NCBI RefSeq assembly: GCF_000430005.1
Contig: NZ_KE387018.1
Coordinates: 85,479-149,478 of the forward strand
Length of the DNA: 64,000 bases
Reading direction: 5' to 3'
Source of the DNA: Desulfovibrio cuneatus DSM 11391
GTDB lineage: Bacteria > Desulfobacterota > Desulfovibrionia > Desulfovibrionales > Desulfovibrionaceae
The notes under the pieces are model-generated. The model ran no database searches, was not told the DNA's origin, and worked only from the letters and a program-made list of their open reading frames with translations. Shown piece by piece: positions 52,216-61,009 of the stretch. Each line of letters starts with the position of its first letter. Positions within the stretch are counted from its first letter, which is position 1. Position numbers and translations under genes: made by a program.

Positions 52216-53743
52216 AGCGGTTCTTCTTTTTGCGCTGCCGCTCCGCCTTCCTCTTCGCCCGAAGCTTTTTATGCTCATCCTCGGAAAGGTCGCCGCCGCG
52301 CCCACCCATGCCGGGCATTCCGGGAAAACCGGGCATTCCAGGCATTCCGGGCACCCCCCCCATGGGCATGCCACCCATGCCAGGCAACCCTGCCGGGCCA
52401 GCACCGCCACCAGGCAGCGTGGGCATGCCACCGGGCACCTTGCCACCACCACCAGTCATTTTTTTCATCATGGTACGCATGGTTTCAAACTGCTTGAGCA
52501 GCTTGTTCACATCCGCCACGGTGGTGCCGCTGCCCTTGGCAATGCGCTGCTTGCGACTGGGGTTAATAATAACCGGGTTGATGCGCTCTTTGGCTGTCAT
52601 GGAGTTAATCATAGCCTCCACTTTTGCCATTTCCTTTTCAGGCACGCTCATGTCACCCAGTTTCTTGGTTAACCCGCCAAGGCCCGGAATAAGCTTTAAA
52701 ATACTTTCCAGCGAACCTATAGACTTCATGCGGCGCATCTGGGTGCGGAAATCTTCAAAGTTGAACTCGGCCCGCTGCATTTTACGGGCAAGGGCCTCCG
52801 CCTCTTCTTCATTGAACTCAGCCTGGGCTTTTTCAATAAGGGTAAGCATATCGCCCATGCCAAGAATACGGCCTGCAATACGCTCGGGGTGGAAAGGCTC
52901 CAGCTCAGAAATTTTTTCGCCAACACCAACAAACTTAACGCTTTGCCCGGTAACGGCCTTAATGGAAAGGGCTGCACCGCCGCGGGCGTCGCCATCCATT
53001 TTGGTCAGCACTACACCAGTAATGCCAAGGGCTGCATTAAAGGCCTCAGCAACAGTCACCGCGTCCTGGCCTGTCATGGCGTCTGCCACAAACAAAATCT
53101 CGCACGGGGCAACCCTGCCCTTAATGCTCACCAGTTCCTGCATCAAGGTTTCATCAATATGCAAGCGCCCGGCGGTGTCCAGCAGCACCACGTCGCACCC
53201 GGCCTGTTCGGCCTGGGCCACGGCGGCAGCGGCAATGTCCACCGGGTTCATCATGGTGGTGGAAGGGTACACAGGCAGGCCAAGCTGCCTGCCAAGGGTG
53301 GCCAACTGCTCAATGGCGGCAGGGCGGTAAACGTCTGCCGGGGTCAGGTAGGGCTTGTGCCCCTGGGAACGCAGCCAGTTGGCTATTTTCCCGGTGGAGG
53401 TGGTTTTACCGGAACCCTGCAAACCCACCATCATAATAATATGGGGCTTTTTGCCTTTCAGGTTCAGCCCGGTGTGTTCGCCCCCCAGCAGGGCTACCAG
53501 CTCGTCGTGAACAATTTTCACCACTTGCTGGGTGGGGTTCAAGTTGCCCCCCACTTCCAGGCCAAGGCACTGCTCTTTTACCCGTTCAATGAAGTCTTTA
53601 ACAACCTTGAAGTTAACATCCGCCTCAAGCAAGGCAAGGCGTACCTCGCGCAGGCCTTCCTGAATGGTGGCTTCATCCAGTTGTTTGCGCCCGCCAAATT
53701 TGCGGAACACACCACTGAGCTTTTCTGAAAGGGAATCAAACAT
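52214..53743 (-). CDS. ffh: Signal recognition particle protein Ffh
   Basis: A 509-residue SRP54/Ffh GTPase that delivers nascent membrane and secreted proteins to FtsY. The start is the ATG at 53743 (MFDSLSEKLSGVFRKFGGRK), a standard N domain. The G domain shows GLQGSGKTTSTGKIA (P-loop near 110), LDTAGRLHIDE, and TKMDGDARGGAALS. The M domain contains GDMLTLIEKAQAEF and the RNA-binding SRKQRIAKGSGT region. The C-terminal tail (about 455-500) is an unusually long Gly-Met-Pro run (repeats of GMPG and GMGG), longer than in most Ffh proteins, ending in a basic RKAERQRKKKNR. First gene of the operon; promoter at 53937-53965. Confidence 0.97.
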   Translation of the reverse strand: MFDSLSEKLSGVFRKFGGRKQLDEATIQEGLREVRLALLEADVNFKVVKDFIERVKEQCLGLEVGGNLNPTQQVVKIVHDELVALLGGEHTGLNLKGKKPHIIMMVGLQGSGKTTSTGKIANWLRSQGHKPYLTPADVYRPAAIEQLATLGRQLGLPVYPSTTMMNPVDIAAAAVAQAEQAGCDVVLLDTAGRLHIDETLMQELVSIKGRVAPCEILFVADAMTGQDAVTVAEAFNAALGITGVVLTKMDGDARGGAALSIKAVTGQSVKFVGVGEKISELEPFHPERIAGRILGMGDMLTLIEKAQAEFNEEEAEALARKMQRAEFNFEDFRTQMRRMKSIGSLESILKLIPGLGGLTKKLGDMSVPEKEMAKVEAMINSMTAKERINPVIINPSRKQRIAKGSGTTVADVNKLLKQFETMRTMMKKMTGGGGKVPGGMPTLPGGGAGPAGLPGMGGMPMGGVPGMPGMPGFPGMPGMGGRGGDLSEDEHKKLRAKRKAERQRKKKNR

Positions 53744-53936
53744 ACCCGGCACCTGTTGCAGTTTGCGGCACACCACATGGCACCGCCCCGCAGGCAAAAG
53801 TCCGAAAAAAGAACACGCCACCCGGCGCGCCATGTTTTTGCACACGCTTTCTTGTTTGCAATACAGGGCAAATGCCTACTACCGCAATGTTACGCAGACA
53901 TGCTACGCACCATCAAAAAACAAAGAAAGACGCATA

Positions 53937-53965
53937 GTATTATGCGAGAAAATCTACAGCGTCAA
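53937..53965 (-). promoter_or_regulatory. Sigma70-type promoter of the ffh-rpsP cluster
   Basis: On the minus strand, TTGACG (53960-53965), a 17-nt spacer, and TAATAC (53937-53942): a near-consensus housekeeping promoter. The leader to the ffh start is about 190 nt. No other gene lies between. Confidence 0.75.
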
Positions 53966-54014
53966 GCAATTTTACACGCCACCAAAGGAATAGAGCACGT
54001 TTCCCCGTGGCCTG

Positions 54015-55409
54015 TTAGCACTCTAAAAGTTCAGGAAGCAAGCTATACACCTCACCCAACATATATAATGAGCCACACACCAGCAGCGGGTGCTTGCCAC
54101 CTTCTTCCGTAAACGCTTCTGGCATGCGCTGGTGCATATGTTCCGCTGCGCGGCACAACGCTTCTTCAACACTGGTACAGGCAAACGCATTCAAGCCAAT
54201 GGCGCTGGCCAGCGCCGCCGGAGCCATGCTGCGCGGGTTATCCGCAATGGGCGGCACAAAAATGGCACCCGGGCTCATGGCCCGCACATGGGCCACCATG
54301 GCCGCAACATTCTTGTCTTCCAGGCAAGCAAACACGGTGGCAAGCGGGGCAACCCCTTGCTTCGCCAAGGAAAGGCCTAGGGCTGCAAGGCCGTGGGGGT
54401 TGTGCCCGCCGTCCAGCACCATGGGGGGCACCCCGTAAGGCGCTTCAAGCGCGCCCAGTGTGCGCGGGCCCAGCAACCTCGCGGTGCGCTGCATGCGGCC
54501 TGGAATCCAGGCCGTGGCAAGGCCATGGGCTTCGGCTGTGGCATTGCCTGGCGTACCTATACATACGCTGGCAGCGGTTCCGCTTAAGGCCGGGGCACCT
54601 ACGGTGGGATTGGCCTGGAACACGCGCCACCCGGCCAGGGCCAAGGCTGCATTGCCAAGCTGATGCGCCCCCCCAAGCCCAAGGGCAACAGGCGGTTCAG
54701 GCAAAATCGTTTCTTGTGGGCCACAAAACAGCAAAGAGGCACCTACGCGCTGCGCCACTTCTTGCAACACCGCAACCACGCTGCCATGCTGCGGGCCGGA
54801 AAGAGCCTGCTTGCCGTGGCGCATGGCCCCGGCTTTATCGGTTGCCACCGCGGCCAGGGTTTCCCCAAGAATGGCGGTGTGGTCCAGGTCGATGGGGGCA
54901 AACAGCACCATGTCGGCTTCCAGGGCAGTGGTAGCATCAAACGTACCCCCAAGGCCTGTTTCCATTACGGCAAAGGCCACATTGTGCTGGGCAAACAGCA
55001 ACACGGCCAGGCAGGTGATAAGCTCAAAATAAGTCAGGCGCACGCCCTGCCCCTGTTGCATAAGCACATTGGCAGCCTGTACCCATTCTGCTTCCGGCAG
55101 CATGGCCCCATTAATGCGAATGCGTTCCCGCACGGAAACAAAGTGCGGTGACGTGTGCAGCCCCACCGTAAGGCCATGGGCCGCTGCCAGGGAGGCAAGA
55201 AAGGTGCTGGTGGAGCCTTTGCCGTTGGTACCCACCACTTGGGCCACAAAAAAGGGAGGTCGCTGCAAGCCCAGCAGCCGCAAGCTTTCACGCATACGGT
55301 CAAGGCCCAGCTCCATACGAAAAAGCCCCCTGCCTGCCAGGTACTGCTCAAATTCGGCGTACTCTGAAAAAACAGGGGGAGAAATGGCGGGGGAACAATT
55401 GTCTGTCAA
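54015..55409 (-). CDS. folC: Bifunctional dihydrofolate/folylpolyglutamate synthase
   Basis: A 464-residue Mur-ligase-family enzyme that adds glutamate to dihydropteroate or folates. The start is uncertain: no ATG precedes the conserved YLAGRGLFRMELGLDRMRESLRLLG region, so TTG at 55409, 7 nt after AAAGGA, is chosen; another TTG lies at 55454. Seen: VVGTNGKGSTSTFLASL (P-loop), GLHTSPHFVSVRERIRING, VMETGLGGTFDATTAL, IDLDHTAILGETLAAVATDKAGAM, and LDGGHNPHGLAAL. The Gly-Lys-Ser and the DGGHNP are the ATP and glutamate site hallmarks. It stands between fur and the ffh promoter. Confidence 0.93.
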   Translation of the reverse strand: MTDNCSPAISPPVFSEYAEFEQYLAGRGLFRMELGLDRMRESLRLLGLQRPPFFVAQVVGTNGKGSTSTFLASLAAAHGLTVGLHTSPHFVSVRERIRINGAMLPEAEWVQAANVLMQQGQGVRLTYFELITCLAVLLFAQHNVAFAVMETGLGGTFDATTALEADMVLFAPIDLDHTAILGETLAAVATDKAGAMRHGKQALSGPQHGSVVAVLQEVAQRVGASLLFCGPQETILPEPPVALGLGGAHQLGNAALALAGWRVFQANPTVGAPALSGTAASVCIGTPGNATAEAHGLATAWIPGRMQRTARLLGPRTLGALEAPYGVPPMVLDGGHNPHGLAALGLSLAKQGVAPLATVFACLEDKNVAAMVAHVRAMSPGAIFVPPIADNPRSMAPAALASAIGLNAFACTSVEEALCRAAEHMHQRMPEAFTEEGGKHPLLVCGSLYMLGEVYSLLPELLEC

Positions 55410-55484
55410 CGAGCTATCCTTTGCCAGTTCCAACAACGCCACCTGCCAGAGCAAAAAGCCCAGCGGGTGGTGCCCAACAACATA

Positions 55485-55874
55485 TTATTGCCGCTTCTCC
55501 TGGCATGCATGGCACACCCCAACAAATTCAATATCCACGGACAAAACGTCAAATCCCGGCGCATTGGGTTTTGTACAAGCGGGCAGTTCCACGGGGGGAA
55601 AAATATCGCCCACCATGCCGCACCCCTGGCAACGAATATGCTGGTGCGGTGCCATATTGCCATCAAAGCGCATTTGTTGCCCAGCCCGCTCAAGGCGGCG
55701 AATGGTGCCGGAACTGGAAAGATATTCCAGGTTTCTGTACACAGTGCCTAAGCTAATATGGGGCAGCTTGTTGCGCACCATAGAATAGACCTCGTCTGCA
55801 GTGGGGTGGCTAGTAACGTGACGCAATGCGTCCAAAATTACTGCCCGTTGTTTTGTCATGCGCGTTTGAATCAT
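55485..55874 (-). CDS. Fur-family regulator (Fur/PerR type)
   Basis: A 129-residue Fur superfamily metalloregulator. The start is the ATG at 55874, after AGGTG. Seen: RMTKQRAVILDALRHVTSHPTADEVYSMVRNKLPHISLGTVYRNLEYLSSSG (winged helix with the TVYRNL recognition helix), then MAPHQHIRCQGCGMVGDI with the regulatory His-rich and CxxC metal site, and a second CxxC at the end (CHACQ) for structural zinc. The order and the H-x-H-I-x-C-x-x-C motif fit PerR, Fur or Zur; the exact member is not decided. It is upstream of folC on the same strand. Confidence 0.92.
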   Translation of the reverse strand: MIQTRMTKQRAVILDALRHVTSHPTADEVYSMVRNKLPHISLGTVYRNLEYLSSSGTIRRLERAGQQMRFDGNMAPHQHIRCQGCGMVGDIFPPVELPACTKPNAPGFDVLSVDIEFVGVCHACQEKRQ

Positions 55875-56108
55875 GGTCACCTCAACTTGCAATTTCCCTA
55901 TTCCTTAATGATAGCTGTTCTCCTTGTCAAGCCTCAACCCTCTGGTATTGCCTATTTTGTTACTTTTTCCGTCGCAGTGTAGGCTATTTGCATTCGTGGG
56001 TGAACAAAGGTATGCTAATACGCAGTGGGCCAAAGCGGCCATGCTCCGTAACACCTTTTCCAGTGGTTATAACCACACACATATGCCCTTCTCCACCAAG
56101 GATGCCCC

Positions 56109-58028
56109 ATGATACGCACCCCTCTTTTTTCCCGCTGGCTTTCCATGCTTCTTGTATGCTTGGCAGCACTTGCCCTTTCCGGCTGCATGGGCATGGAAGA
56201 TACGCAAACAAAGCCGCGTAAAGTAGCCCCCCCGGTAAAAACCATGTCCCCCCTGGAAGAAGCCCGCACAGCCCTTATGCGGGGCGACCATGCCCGCGCC
56301 GAAATGCTGGCCCAGCGCCTTGTGGACGACCCCACAACCCCCCAACGGGACCTGACAGAAGCGCTGGGCGTTTACGCCCGTGCCGCCAGTGCCAACCACC
56401 ACCCCAACGCCGCCCTGACTGCCCTTGACCAATGGCAAGCCGTTGCCCCGGGGGCAGACGCCACCCTTGGCTGGCAAACCCTGTGGAGTGAAAGCATTGG
56501 CCAGCTTTCCGACAAGGAAGGCCAAACCCGGGCCGAAGGCATTTTGGCAGACGCCAACCGCAGCCTTGCTGCCCATAACCTGGCCCTTTCCTATAGCGTT
56601 GTGCGCGGCTGGGAAAAAGGCGACGCTTCCGGCTTTGACCTGCTGGAAAAGGCCTATGGCGCTTCCACCCCCAAGGAAAAAGGGCTGTTTGAACATGCCC
56701 TTGCCCGCACTTTACGCGGGGCTTCCCCTGCGGCCTTAACCCTGGTGCTGCCCCTGGTTACCCCGGAAAACCAGAAATCATTCCCCAACAACATCATTCT
56801 TATTGCCCAGGCCCAGCGCGAAGCCTTAAGCCCCAATACCCGCGCCGCAGCAGAAGCTACCCTGGCCGGCTTTGTGAAGCAGTTCCCCCTTGCAGATGCC
56901 ACCGTTATTACCGACTTTTTGCCCAAGCAGCAGGTTGTAAGCAAAGGTGCTGGCACAGGCAAACCCGTGGTGCTGGCCCTGCCCCTTTCCGGCCAATACG
57001 GGGCCGTAGCCGCCAAAATTATGGCCGGGGCTGAAGTGGCCGCCGGGGAAATGGGGGCATCCCTTACCGTTATTGACACCGACCAGCCAGACTGGACAGC
57101 TAAAATTGCCAGCCTGCCTGCTGATGTCCGTTTGGTGGGGGGGCCTTTGCGCAGCGCAGACTATACCACAGCCAAGGCCAAAGGCCTGCTGGCCAGCAAG
57201 GCATTTTTCACCTTCCTGCCCAGCCTGGAAGGAAACGATGAAGGCCGCGTTGCCTGGCGTTTTTTCACTGCCCCGCAAGACCAAACCCGTACCCTGGTGG
57301 AGCTTGGCACACGCCTTGGCATAAAAGGCTATGCCATTATTTACCCGCAGGAAACTTACGGGCAGCGCATGGCCAGCCTGTTTGAACAAACAGTGCAGGC
57401 CGCAGGTGGCACCGTGGCAGGAAGGGCGGCCTACGACCCCTCTTCCCCTTCTACCTGGATGAGCAGCCTTAGCAGCTTGCTGGCAAAACCCGCTAGCCTG
57501 CTGCCAGCAGATACAGCCCCCTACCGCGCTGTGTTCCTGCCAGACACCTGGAAAAGCATGGAAGTGCTTGTGCCTGCCATGATGTCCTATGGCGAAACAC
57601 GCCAGCTCTTGCTGGGTTCCAGCCTGTGGGAACAGGAACTCACCGCACGCCCCCCGGCAGACGTGAAAAACTTTGGGCTGGCGGTGTTCCCTAGTGCCTG
57701 GAAAGCGCAGGGCGGTAGCCAGGAAGCTTCCCGGCTGCAAGCGGGCATAAGCCGCATGGGCAAGGGCAATGCTGAATTCTGGCATGGCCTTGGTTACGAT
57801 TTTGTCCGCTTCGCAACCCGGTTTGAGGCACCTGCCACCACGGAAGCGGCTACCATTAACAGCCAGTTGCAAAGCATACGCGGCTCCTGGGCTATGGCAC
57901 CCCTGTATTGGGATGGTTCCGGCAAGGCCAGCCAGGCTTTGTTCCTGTTTACCCCCATTGCAGGCGGCTTTGCCCCGCTGGATGAGCCTACGCTGAGTAC
58001 TGCCTTCCAAAACGCCTGGGCCCTGTAA
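56109..58028 (+). CDS. Outer-membrane lipoprotein, LpoA-like penicillin-binding-protein activator
   Basis: A 639-residue lipoprotein. Signal peptide with lipobox LALSGC (Cys about residue 26; MGMED follows). An N-terminal TPR-like helical part (about 45-270, with EEARTALMRGDHARAEMLAQRLV) is followed by a periplasmic-binding-protein fold (from about 285: PVVLALPLSGQYGAVAAKIMAGAEVAA). This two-part layout is that of LpoA, the activator of PBP1A in gamma-proteobacteria, and of related YraM-like proteins in other phyla. The role in peptidoglycan synthesis is inferred. Its stop codon is followed at once by an R1-like sequence (GGAAACGCTGAG). Confidence 0.85.
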   Translation: MIRTPLFSRWLSMLLVCLAALALSGCMGMEDTQTKPRKVAPPVKTMSPLEEARTALMRGDHARAEMLAQRLVDDPTTPQRDLTEALGVYARAASANHHPNAALTALDQWQAVAPGADATLGWQTLWSESIGQLSDKEGQTRAEGILADANRSLAAHNLALSYSVVRGWEKGDASGFDLLEKAYGASTPKEKGLFEHALARTLRGASPAALTLVLPLVTPENQKSFPNNIILIAQAQREALSPNTRAAAEATLAGFVKQFPLADATVITDFLPKQQVVSKGAGTGKPVVLALPLSGQYGAVAAKIMAGAEVAAGEMGASLTVIDTDQPDWTAKIASLPADVRLVGGPLRSADYTTAKAKGLLASKAFFTFLPSLEGNDEGRVAWRFFTAPQDQTRTLVELGTRLGIKGYAIIYPQETYGQRMASLFEQTVQAAGGTVAGRAAYDPSSPSTWMSSLSSLLAKPASLLPADTAPYRAVFLPDTWKSMEVLVPAMMSYGETRQLLLGSSLWEQELTARPPADVKNFGLAVFPSAWKAQGGSQEASRLQAGISRMGKGNAEFWHGLGYDFVRFATRFEAPATTEAATINSQLQSIRGSWAMAPLYWDGSGKASQALFLFTPIAGGFAPLDEPTLSTAFQNAWAL

Positions 58029-58494
58029 GGAAACGCTGAGTCAGGGCAAGCTGCTTGCTCTTTGTTTTGTTTGGTTTTGGGCGTGGCACGTTGGTAAAAC
58101 TAACCTTTTTCGCGCAGACTTCGTTGGCGGCGAATTTTCCGTCAGGGCAGACCATGAGGTCAGCCCCTAAGAAAATCCGCCGCCGCCTTGCCTGCACAAA
58201 AAATGTTATCTTTTCACCAACGCCTCGCCCAAGCACAGCCCGAGCGGAGCAAACCTGGGCATTGATAGCTCTTGCTTATTTAAGCGGTTTGTGCCATACG
58301 GAGACAGGAATGCAGGGTGGTTTAAAGGCAAGCTTTCCCCCACCAAAGCGGGGCACAGCCCCATAGAACTGCAAGCATTTCCAGTGTACCCACGGCATAT
58401 GTTGCACGGGCAGGTGCTTGCATGCACCTGCACACAATGGCACGCCCGGCGCAGCAGAACAGGCAAACGACCTTTATCTTACTGTGTACCAGCT
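58029..58494. repeat. Hairpin-rich gap beginning with an R1-type end
   Basis: No gene is supported. The first 12 nt (GGAAACGCTGAG) match the R1 terminus and touch the stop codon of the lipoprotein gene. A long hairpin lies at 58126-58184: GGCGGCG and ATTTTC pair with GAAAAT and CGCCGCC, enclosing GGGC/GCCC and GAC/GTC. It is flanked by an imperfect repeat of GTTGGTAAAA against TTTTCACCAAC. The other R1 end is not found. Confidence 0.6.
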
Positions 58495-58779
58495 ATGTCT
58501 AATCAGGAAGCAAAAACATTTCAGGGGTATATTCAGGTTCTTCCACGTCAAGCCGAAAAAAAGGAAGACTGCGCCAAAGTTGCCCTTATTGCAGACGACG
58601 GAACGGAATATCCCATTTTGCACAAAGGCGTTGGCATGGACTTGACCCAACATGTCAATGCCCATGCGCGAGTTGTGGGGGTATTATGCCCCTGTGGTGA
58701 AGGCAACGCACTCACGGTGCGCCAGTTTACCGTAACAGACGGCTTTGAAGACGAATGGTACGACGACCCGGACAAATAG
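58495..58779 (+). CDS. Small protein of unknown function
   Basis: A 94-residue acidic protein, MSNQEAKTFQGYIQVLP at its start, with EYPILHKGVGMDLTQHVNAHARVVGVL and an acidic tail (FEDEWYDDPDK). It reads as a compact beta-rich fold; the pattern of alternating hydrophobic residues suggests an OB-like small barrel, but I recognise no family. There is no signal peptide. No good ribosome-binding site precedes the ATG at 58495. It lies alone between the LpoA-like gene and the Mla operon. Confidence 0.65.
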   Translation: MSNQEAKTFQGYIQVLPRQAEKKEDCAKVALIADDGTEYPILHKGVGMDLTQHVNAHARVVGVLCPCGEGNALTVRQFTVTDGFEDEWYDDPDK

Positions 58780-58809
58780 CGTCCCCCGCGCCGCAAGCGC
58801 TTTACATTT

Positions 58810-58921
58810 AGGAAACGCTGTTTTATTCCGGGGAAGTTTTGCAAGTATCCTTGCAAAATCATTCGTAGCAAGTTGCTACTCCCATGCGCTTGGGCAACGC
58901 ATTGGCGGAACAAGCTGCCAA
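58810..58921. repeat. R1-type end followed by four back-to-back hairpins
   Basis: AGGAAACGCTGTTTTATTCCG (58810-58830) matches the R1 right end in reverse. Then: TTTTGCAAG/CTTGCAAAA with a TATC loop (58837-58858); GTAGCAAGTTGCTAC (58865-58879); ATGCG/CGCAT (58884-58902); and TTGGC/GCCAA (58902-58921). The series fills the gap before mlaE and codes for nothing visible. Confidence 0.65.
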
Positions 58922-59044
58922 GGCATGTCTTTTAGTTGGTACGTAAAAAGTGCCTGCTGGCTCCGCTTGCCACAGTATGCATTTTGTTCCCCAACCGCCG
59001 TACTCTGGTGCGCTGTAACCCGCCCGCTTGGGCATCGAAAACCC

Positions 59045-60202
59045 ATGTCTTTTTCCTCTCCCTCCCAAAATGAACCCTCCCCAAAGGTTGCGGCCTTTAC
59101 CACCCAACTCCAGGGAAACACCTTGGCCATTACCTTAACGGGCGAATGGGTGGTGAGCAGCCTGTGCGGTGTGGAAGAAGCGTTGAACACCAAAGCTCTT
59201 GGGCACACAGGCCCGTTAAAGGTACTGCTGGACAACATAACCAGGCTGGACACTGCCGGGGCCCTGTGCCTGAACATTCTTGCCCTTGTCAAAAAACAGC
59301 AGGGCCAGCCCCTGGAATTACTGACACAGCACCAGAACTACCAGCAACTTCTGGTTGCTTCCCAGCCAGTGGAAGAGGAAAGTAAAGACAGTAAATCCCC
59401 TTCGCGCTTTCCGGCTCTGGAAAATTTGGGCAAGCTGGTGTCTTCCACCCTATGGGTATTTGGACACCAGCTTGCTTTTTTTGGGCACTTTTGCACCACC
59501 TTTGTTCACCTTATCGCCAACCCGCGGCGAATGCGCCTTACCCCCCTTGTGTTCCACATGGAGCAAACAGGCCTTCGCACCGTGCCCATCGTGGCATTGC
59601 TCACTTTTCTTATTGGCATGGTAGTGGCTTACATGGGGGCGGAAGAACTGGCCCGCTTCGGGGCACAGGTGTTTGCTGTTAACCTGCTGGAAGTGACGGT
59701 TATGCGGGAAATGGGGGTGCTTATTACCTCCATTGTTGTGGCCGGGCGCTCCAGCTCTTCTTTTACCGCCCAAATTGGGGCCATGGTTTCCAATGAAGAA
59801 GTGGCCGCCCTTCGTTCCATGGGGCTGGACCCCATGGAGCTTCTGGTTGCTCCACGGGTTATTGCCCTGCTCATTACCCTGCCCCTGCTGGTGTTTATTG
59901 CCAACATCATGGCCCTTGCTGGTGGGGCGCTTGCCATTTGGTATTCCATGGATTTAAGCTTCATGGCCTTTGTTGACCGCTTCCATAGCATTGCCCAAAT
60001 CAAAAACTTTTTTGTAGGCATGGTCAAATCGCCCTTTTTTGCCATTATCATCGGCATTGTGGGCTGTTACCAGGGGCTTAACGCCAGCCGCAGCGCTGAA
60101 TCCGTAGGGTTTCTCACCACCAAGTCGGTGGTGGAATCCATTTTCCTTGTCATTGTGCTTGATGCCATGTTTGCCATCTTTTTCACTACCATAGGAATTT
60201 AA
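59045..60202 (+). CDS. mlaE: Phospholipid ABC transporter permease MlaE with fused STAS (MlaB-like) domain
   Basis: A 385-residue membrane protein. The start is the ATG at 59045; the ribosome-binding site is weak. Residues about 15-110 form a STAS domain of the MlaB type (LKVLLDNITRLDTAGALCLNILAL); residues about 130-385 form the MlaE permease with VPIVALLTFLIGMVVAYMGAEELARFGAQVF, AGRSSSSFTAQIGAMVSNEEVAALRSMGLDPME and GCYQGLNASRSAESVG. It is part of the Mla-type system, which moves phospholipids between membranes. The fusion explains why no separate mlaB is present. MlaF starts 3 nt after the stop. Confidence 0.95.
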   Translation: MSFSSPSQNEPSPKVAAFTTQLQGNTLAITLTGEWVVSSLCGVEEALNTKALGHTGPLKVLLDNITRLDTAGALCLNILALVKKQQGQPLELLTQHQNYQQLLVASQPVEEESKDSKSPSRFPALENLGKLVSSTLWVFGHQLAFFGHFCTTFVHLIANPRRMRLTPLVFHMEQTGLRTVPIVALLTFLIGMVVAYMGAEELARFGAQVFAVNLLEVTVMREMGVLITSIVVAGRSSSSFTAQIGAMVSNEEVAALRSMGLDPMELLVAPRVIALLITLPLLVFIANIMALAGGALAIWYSMDLSFMAFVDRFHSIAQIKNFFVGMVKSPFFAIIIGIVGCYQGLNASRSAESVGFLTTKSVVESIFLVIVLDAMFAIFFTTIGI

Positions 60203-60205
60203 TAC

Positions 60206-61009
60206 ATGGCAGCTTCCACCATTGAACAACCCACTGCCAACAACGTGCTGGTGCGCCTGCGGGGCATAACCAACCGCTTTGGCCGCAACACAGTGCATGA
60301 AAACCTGGACCTGGATATTCGCAAAGGAGAAATTCTGGGCCTTATTGGTGGTTCTGGCACAGGCAAGTCTGTATTGCTGCGCACCATTATTGGGCTGAAC
60401 AAGCAGCAGAATGGCAGCATTGAAATTATGGGCGTAAACATGGACACCGCTACAGAAGCCACCAAGGCCAAAGTGCGCAATTCATGGGGAGTGCTGTTTC
60501 AAGATGGGGCCCTGTTCTCTTCCCTTTCTGTTCTGGATAACATCCAGTTCCCCCTGCGCGAATTTACCCATATTTCCCCTGCCCTGCGTGAAAGCATTGC
60601 CCGCATGAAGCTGCATATGGTGGGCCTGCCGCAAGACGCAGCCCCCAAGTTTCCCGGCGACCTTTCCGGTGGTATGCGCAAAAGGGTGGGCCTTGCCAGA
60701 GCCCTGGTTATGGACCCGTTCCTGCTGCTTCTGGACGAACCCACGGCAGGGCTGGACCCCGTGGGGGCAGCGGCCTTTGACCAATTGGTGCTCACCTTGC
60801 GCAACAGCCTTGGGCTGACCGTGTGCATGGTAACCCACGACCTGGATTCCCTGTATGCCATTTGCGACAGGGTGGCTGTGCTGGCTGACAAGAAAATTTT
60901 GGCGGTGGATACCATTCCCAAACTGCTGGATAACCCGTACCCCTGGATTCAGGAATACTTTAAAGGACCCCGGGGCCGTGCTGCGGCCTTTGGCAAGGGA
61001 GTCGCATAA
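60206..61009 (+). CDS. mlaF: Phospholipid ABC transporter ATPase MlaF
   Basis: A 267-residue ABC ATPase. Seen: Walker A GGSGTGKSVLLR; Q-loop LFQDGALFSSLSV; signature DLSGGMRKRVGLARALV; Walker B LLLLDEPTAGLDP; and the H-loop VTHDLDS. The length and the segment LGLTVCMVTHDL fit MlaF. It powers MlaE. The stop overlaps the mlaD start (TAATG at 61007-61011). Confidence 0.96.
   Translation: MAASTIEQPTANNVLVRLRGITNRFGRNTVHENLDLDIRKGEILGLIGGSGTGKSVLLRTIIGLNKQQNGSIEIMGVNMDTATEATKAKVRNSWGVLFQDGALFSSLSVLDNIQFPLREFTHISPALRESIARMKLHMVGLPQDAAPKFPGDLSGGMRKRVGLARALVMDPFLLLLDEPTAGLDPVGAAAFDQLVLTLRNSLGLTVCMVTHDLDSLYAICDRVAVLADKKILAVDTIPKLLDNPYPWIQEYFKGPRGRAAAFGKGVA

Noticed and set aside
55875..56108. Possible Fur/PerR box in front of the Fur-family gene
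   Set aside because: Only a partial CTAT...ATAG inverted match was seen, too weak to call.
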